Below, piece after piece: positions 4,118 through 5,287 of a stretch of DNA of 5,287 nucleotides. Position 1 is the first letter of the stretch. Each line of letters opens with the position of its first letter. The notes under the pieces are model-generated. The model worked only from the letters and a program-made list of their open reading frames with translations. It was not told the DNA's origin and ran no database searches. This DNA comes from Actinomycetes bacterium. GTDB taxonomy: Bacteria > Actinomycetota > Acidimicrobiia > Acidimicrobiales > Acidimicrobiaceae. The position numbers and the translations under genes are program-made. The stretch covers positions 1-5,287 of the forward strand of contig JAKBSX010000271.1 in assembly GCA_021844725.1 (NCBI GenBank), in the 5' to 3' direction.

Positions 4118-5110
4118 ATGCACGAATCACCAAGCTATCGAGAACGAGAGACGTATGCTCCAATTTTCATACTCTCGCATGCGCACGCTTACTCCTCAAT
4201 CTCCATCGCAATTCTAGGCAGTCATCCCCAGATGTACTGGTTTCCTGAGTTGCGACTTTTCAACGCCCATAGCTTAGGGGAGGCACTAGATACCTTTGGG
4301 GGGCCACGCGATACTTATGGCGAGGCGCTTGATCCGGGTGGCGAACTTCAAGACGTGCCTATTGGGGAGACAGAGCGGCTGCGAATGTCGGGGGCAGTGA
4401 GATCGGTAGCTCAAGTTATTTTTGGGAGTCAGTCGGAAGAGATGGTTGATAAAGCTTGGAGTTGGGTCAGAGAGCATCGTGAAATGTCTACTGCTGAGTT
4501 TTTTGATCGGTTACTTGAGAAGGTTGCTCCTAGAATTGGTATTGAGAAATCACCGGACACTTCGGCCTCTGAAGCACATCTCATGCTGTGCAATGAAAGT
4601 TATCCTAGAGCCCGCTTTGTGCACTTAGTGAGGCATCCAGTGACGGCAACTGAATCGCTGCAACAGAAGATGAAAGAAGCGTTTGCGGCTGCAAATGTTG
4701 GGAGTCGGTCTTCAGCAGAACTCTACCGACGTTCTAGTCGAATCTGGTTTTCAGTCAATCAACGAATTGTCCGTTTCTGTGAAGGGATTGATAGTTCGCG
4801 GGTATTGCGACTACGAGCTGAAGATCTTTTGAACTCTCCTATTGATAGTGCTCGTTTATTTTGTGAGTGGGCAGGACTCGATACCAGTGATGAGTCAATT
4901 GCAAAAATGATGCATCCGGAAGAGTCTCCCTTTGCCAAACCTGGACCGGCCCATGCTCCGGGAGGAGAACATGATCACTTCCTCCAAAGTCCGTCAATAC
5001 ATTCGGTACCTCATCCAGAACCCGTTCGACTTCCGTGGCACTGGGAGCTGAATGCAAATGAAAGGCACGGGATAGTTGAGCTTGCCCAAGAGCTAGGTTA
5101 TGAGGTCTAA
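4118..5110 (+). CDS. Sulfotransferase-family protein with atypical PAPS loop
   Basis: This 330-residue cytoplasmic-type enzyme is predicted to move a sulfo group from PAPS to an acceptor. The 3'-phosphate binding segment is clear: FVHLVRHPVTATES, with Arg172 and Ser180 spaced by eight as in PAPS sulfotransferases. Lys144 in GIEKSPDTS matches the usual E-K-T/S-P block. The N-terminal strand-loop-helix PIFILSHAHAYSSISIAILG (15-34), followed by HPQMYWFPEL, is in the right place for the 5'-phosphosulfate loop. However, it reads HAHAYSS where relatives have a basic PRSGTT- or PRSxxS-like sequence, so the expected Arg is replaced by His. A Pro-, Gly- and His-rich stretch (about 270-290) precedes the C-terminal helix. 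The start lies five bases after the acyltransferase stop with only a weak AGG before it, so translation is probably coupled. The acceptor is unknown; an acylated lipid is the contextual guess. Confidence 0.82.
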   Translation: MHESPSYRERETYAPIFILSHAHAYSSISIAILGSHPQMYWFPELRLFNAHSLGEALDTFGGPRDTYGEALDPGGELQDVPIGETERLRMSGAVRSVAQVIFGSQSEEMVDKAWSWVREHREMSTAEFFDRLLEKVAPRIGIEKSPDTSASEAHLMLCNESYPRARFVHLVRHPVTATESLQQKMKEAFAAANVGSRSSAELYRRSSRIWFSVNQRIVRFCEGIDSSRVLRLRAEDLLNSPIDSARLFCEWAGLDTSDESIAKMMHPEESPFAKPGPAHAPGGEHDHFLQSPSIHSVPHPEPVRLPWHWELNANERHGIVELAQELGYEV

Positions 5111-5190
5111 GCATCCTGGGTGTTGCGGCTCACCGGAGGTTCGAGAAATATCGGGGGACGAGCTAATTGTACTTTAGGTCATAAGTTGGA

Positions 5191-5287
5191 TCAGGTGAGA
5201 GTTTTTTCAACCAATCGAAGCCACTCGTCGTGGCTCGCATCCGCACCGGCCTTTGAGACCTTTGGTTCGACTCTCAAATCATACGAC
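5191..5287 (-). CDS. C-terminal end of an unidentified gene (cut by window edge)
   Basis: Thirty-one codons on the minus strand are open from the right edge to a TGA at 5193-5191. They read ...SYDLRVEPKVSKAGA, then DASHDEWLRLVEKTLT at the end. The composition is protein-like, with a plausible amphipathic C-terminal helix, and a convergent gene is expected here because the sulfotransferase ends at 5110. I do not recognise the family from so short a piece. The 80 bases between the two genes contain no convincing terminator hairpin. Confidence 0.5.
   Translation of the reverse strand, partial: SYDLRVEPKVSKAGADASHDEWLRLVEKTLT

Noticed and set aside
5111..5190. Possible terminator after the sulfotransferase (GGTG...CACC at 5119-5134)
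   Set aside because: The stem is only four base pairs with an eight-base loop and no T-run, too weak to call.

Overview
The window looks like a piece of bacterial chromosome in which a short mobile and toxin-antitoxin/defence-type region (about 1-2671) lies beside a lipid or sulfo-conjugate metabolism locus (about 2680-5110). Base composition by eye is moderate: about 57% GC in the nucleotidyltransferase/HEPN pair, and lower (often 37-50%) further right. The TetR sequence, together with start codons lying six bases after a TANNNT -10 box, would suit a high-leaderless group such as Actinobacteria, perhaps an Acidimicrobiia-like lineage. That assignment is a low-confidence inference.

Left part (1-1573). 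The C-terminus of an IS30-family transposase enters from outside the window and is followed by its probable terminal inverted repeat. Next come a short ORF that may be the tail of a gene cut by the IS, a minimal nucleotidyltransferase (MNT), a HEPN-domain protein, and a 100-residue protein of unknown function. All of these overlap by a few bases and read like one transcription unit. MNT/HEPN pairs are an established toxin-antitoxin class.

Middle part (1577-2671). A promoter-like extended -10 and a strong Shine-Dalgarno precede a small DUF6978-like gene, whose first codons appear broken by a single-base frameshift. It overlaps by ATGA a gene for a DUF1828/DUF1829 protein. The function of this pair is not known to me; the neighbourhood suggests defence or toxin-antitoxin activity.

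Right part (2680-5287). A TetR-type repressor is transcribed leftwards, divergent from a PlsC-like acyltransferase that is followed five bases later by a sulfotransferase-family gene. The 59-bp divergent intergenic region holds an inverted repeat with 8-bp arms, which covers the -35 regions of both deduced promoters. The simplest reading is that the TetR protein represses itself and the acyltransferase-sulfotransferase operon, whose products may build or modify an acylated, sulfated lipid. The acyltransferase ends in two 15-residue tandem repeats, and the sulfotransferase has an unusual PAPS-binding loop. At the right edge the C-terminus of an unidentified gene enters on the minus strand, convergent with the sulfotransferase.
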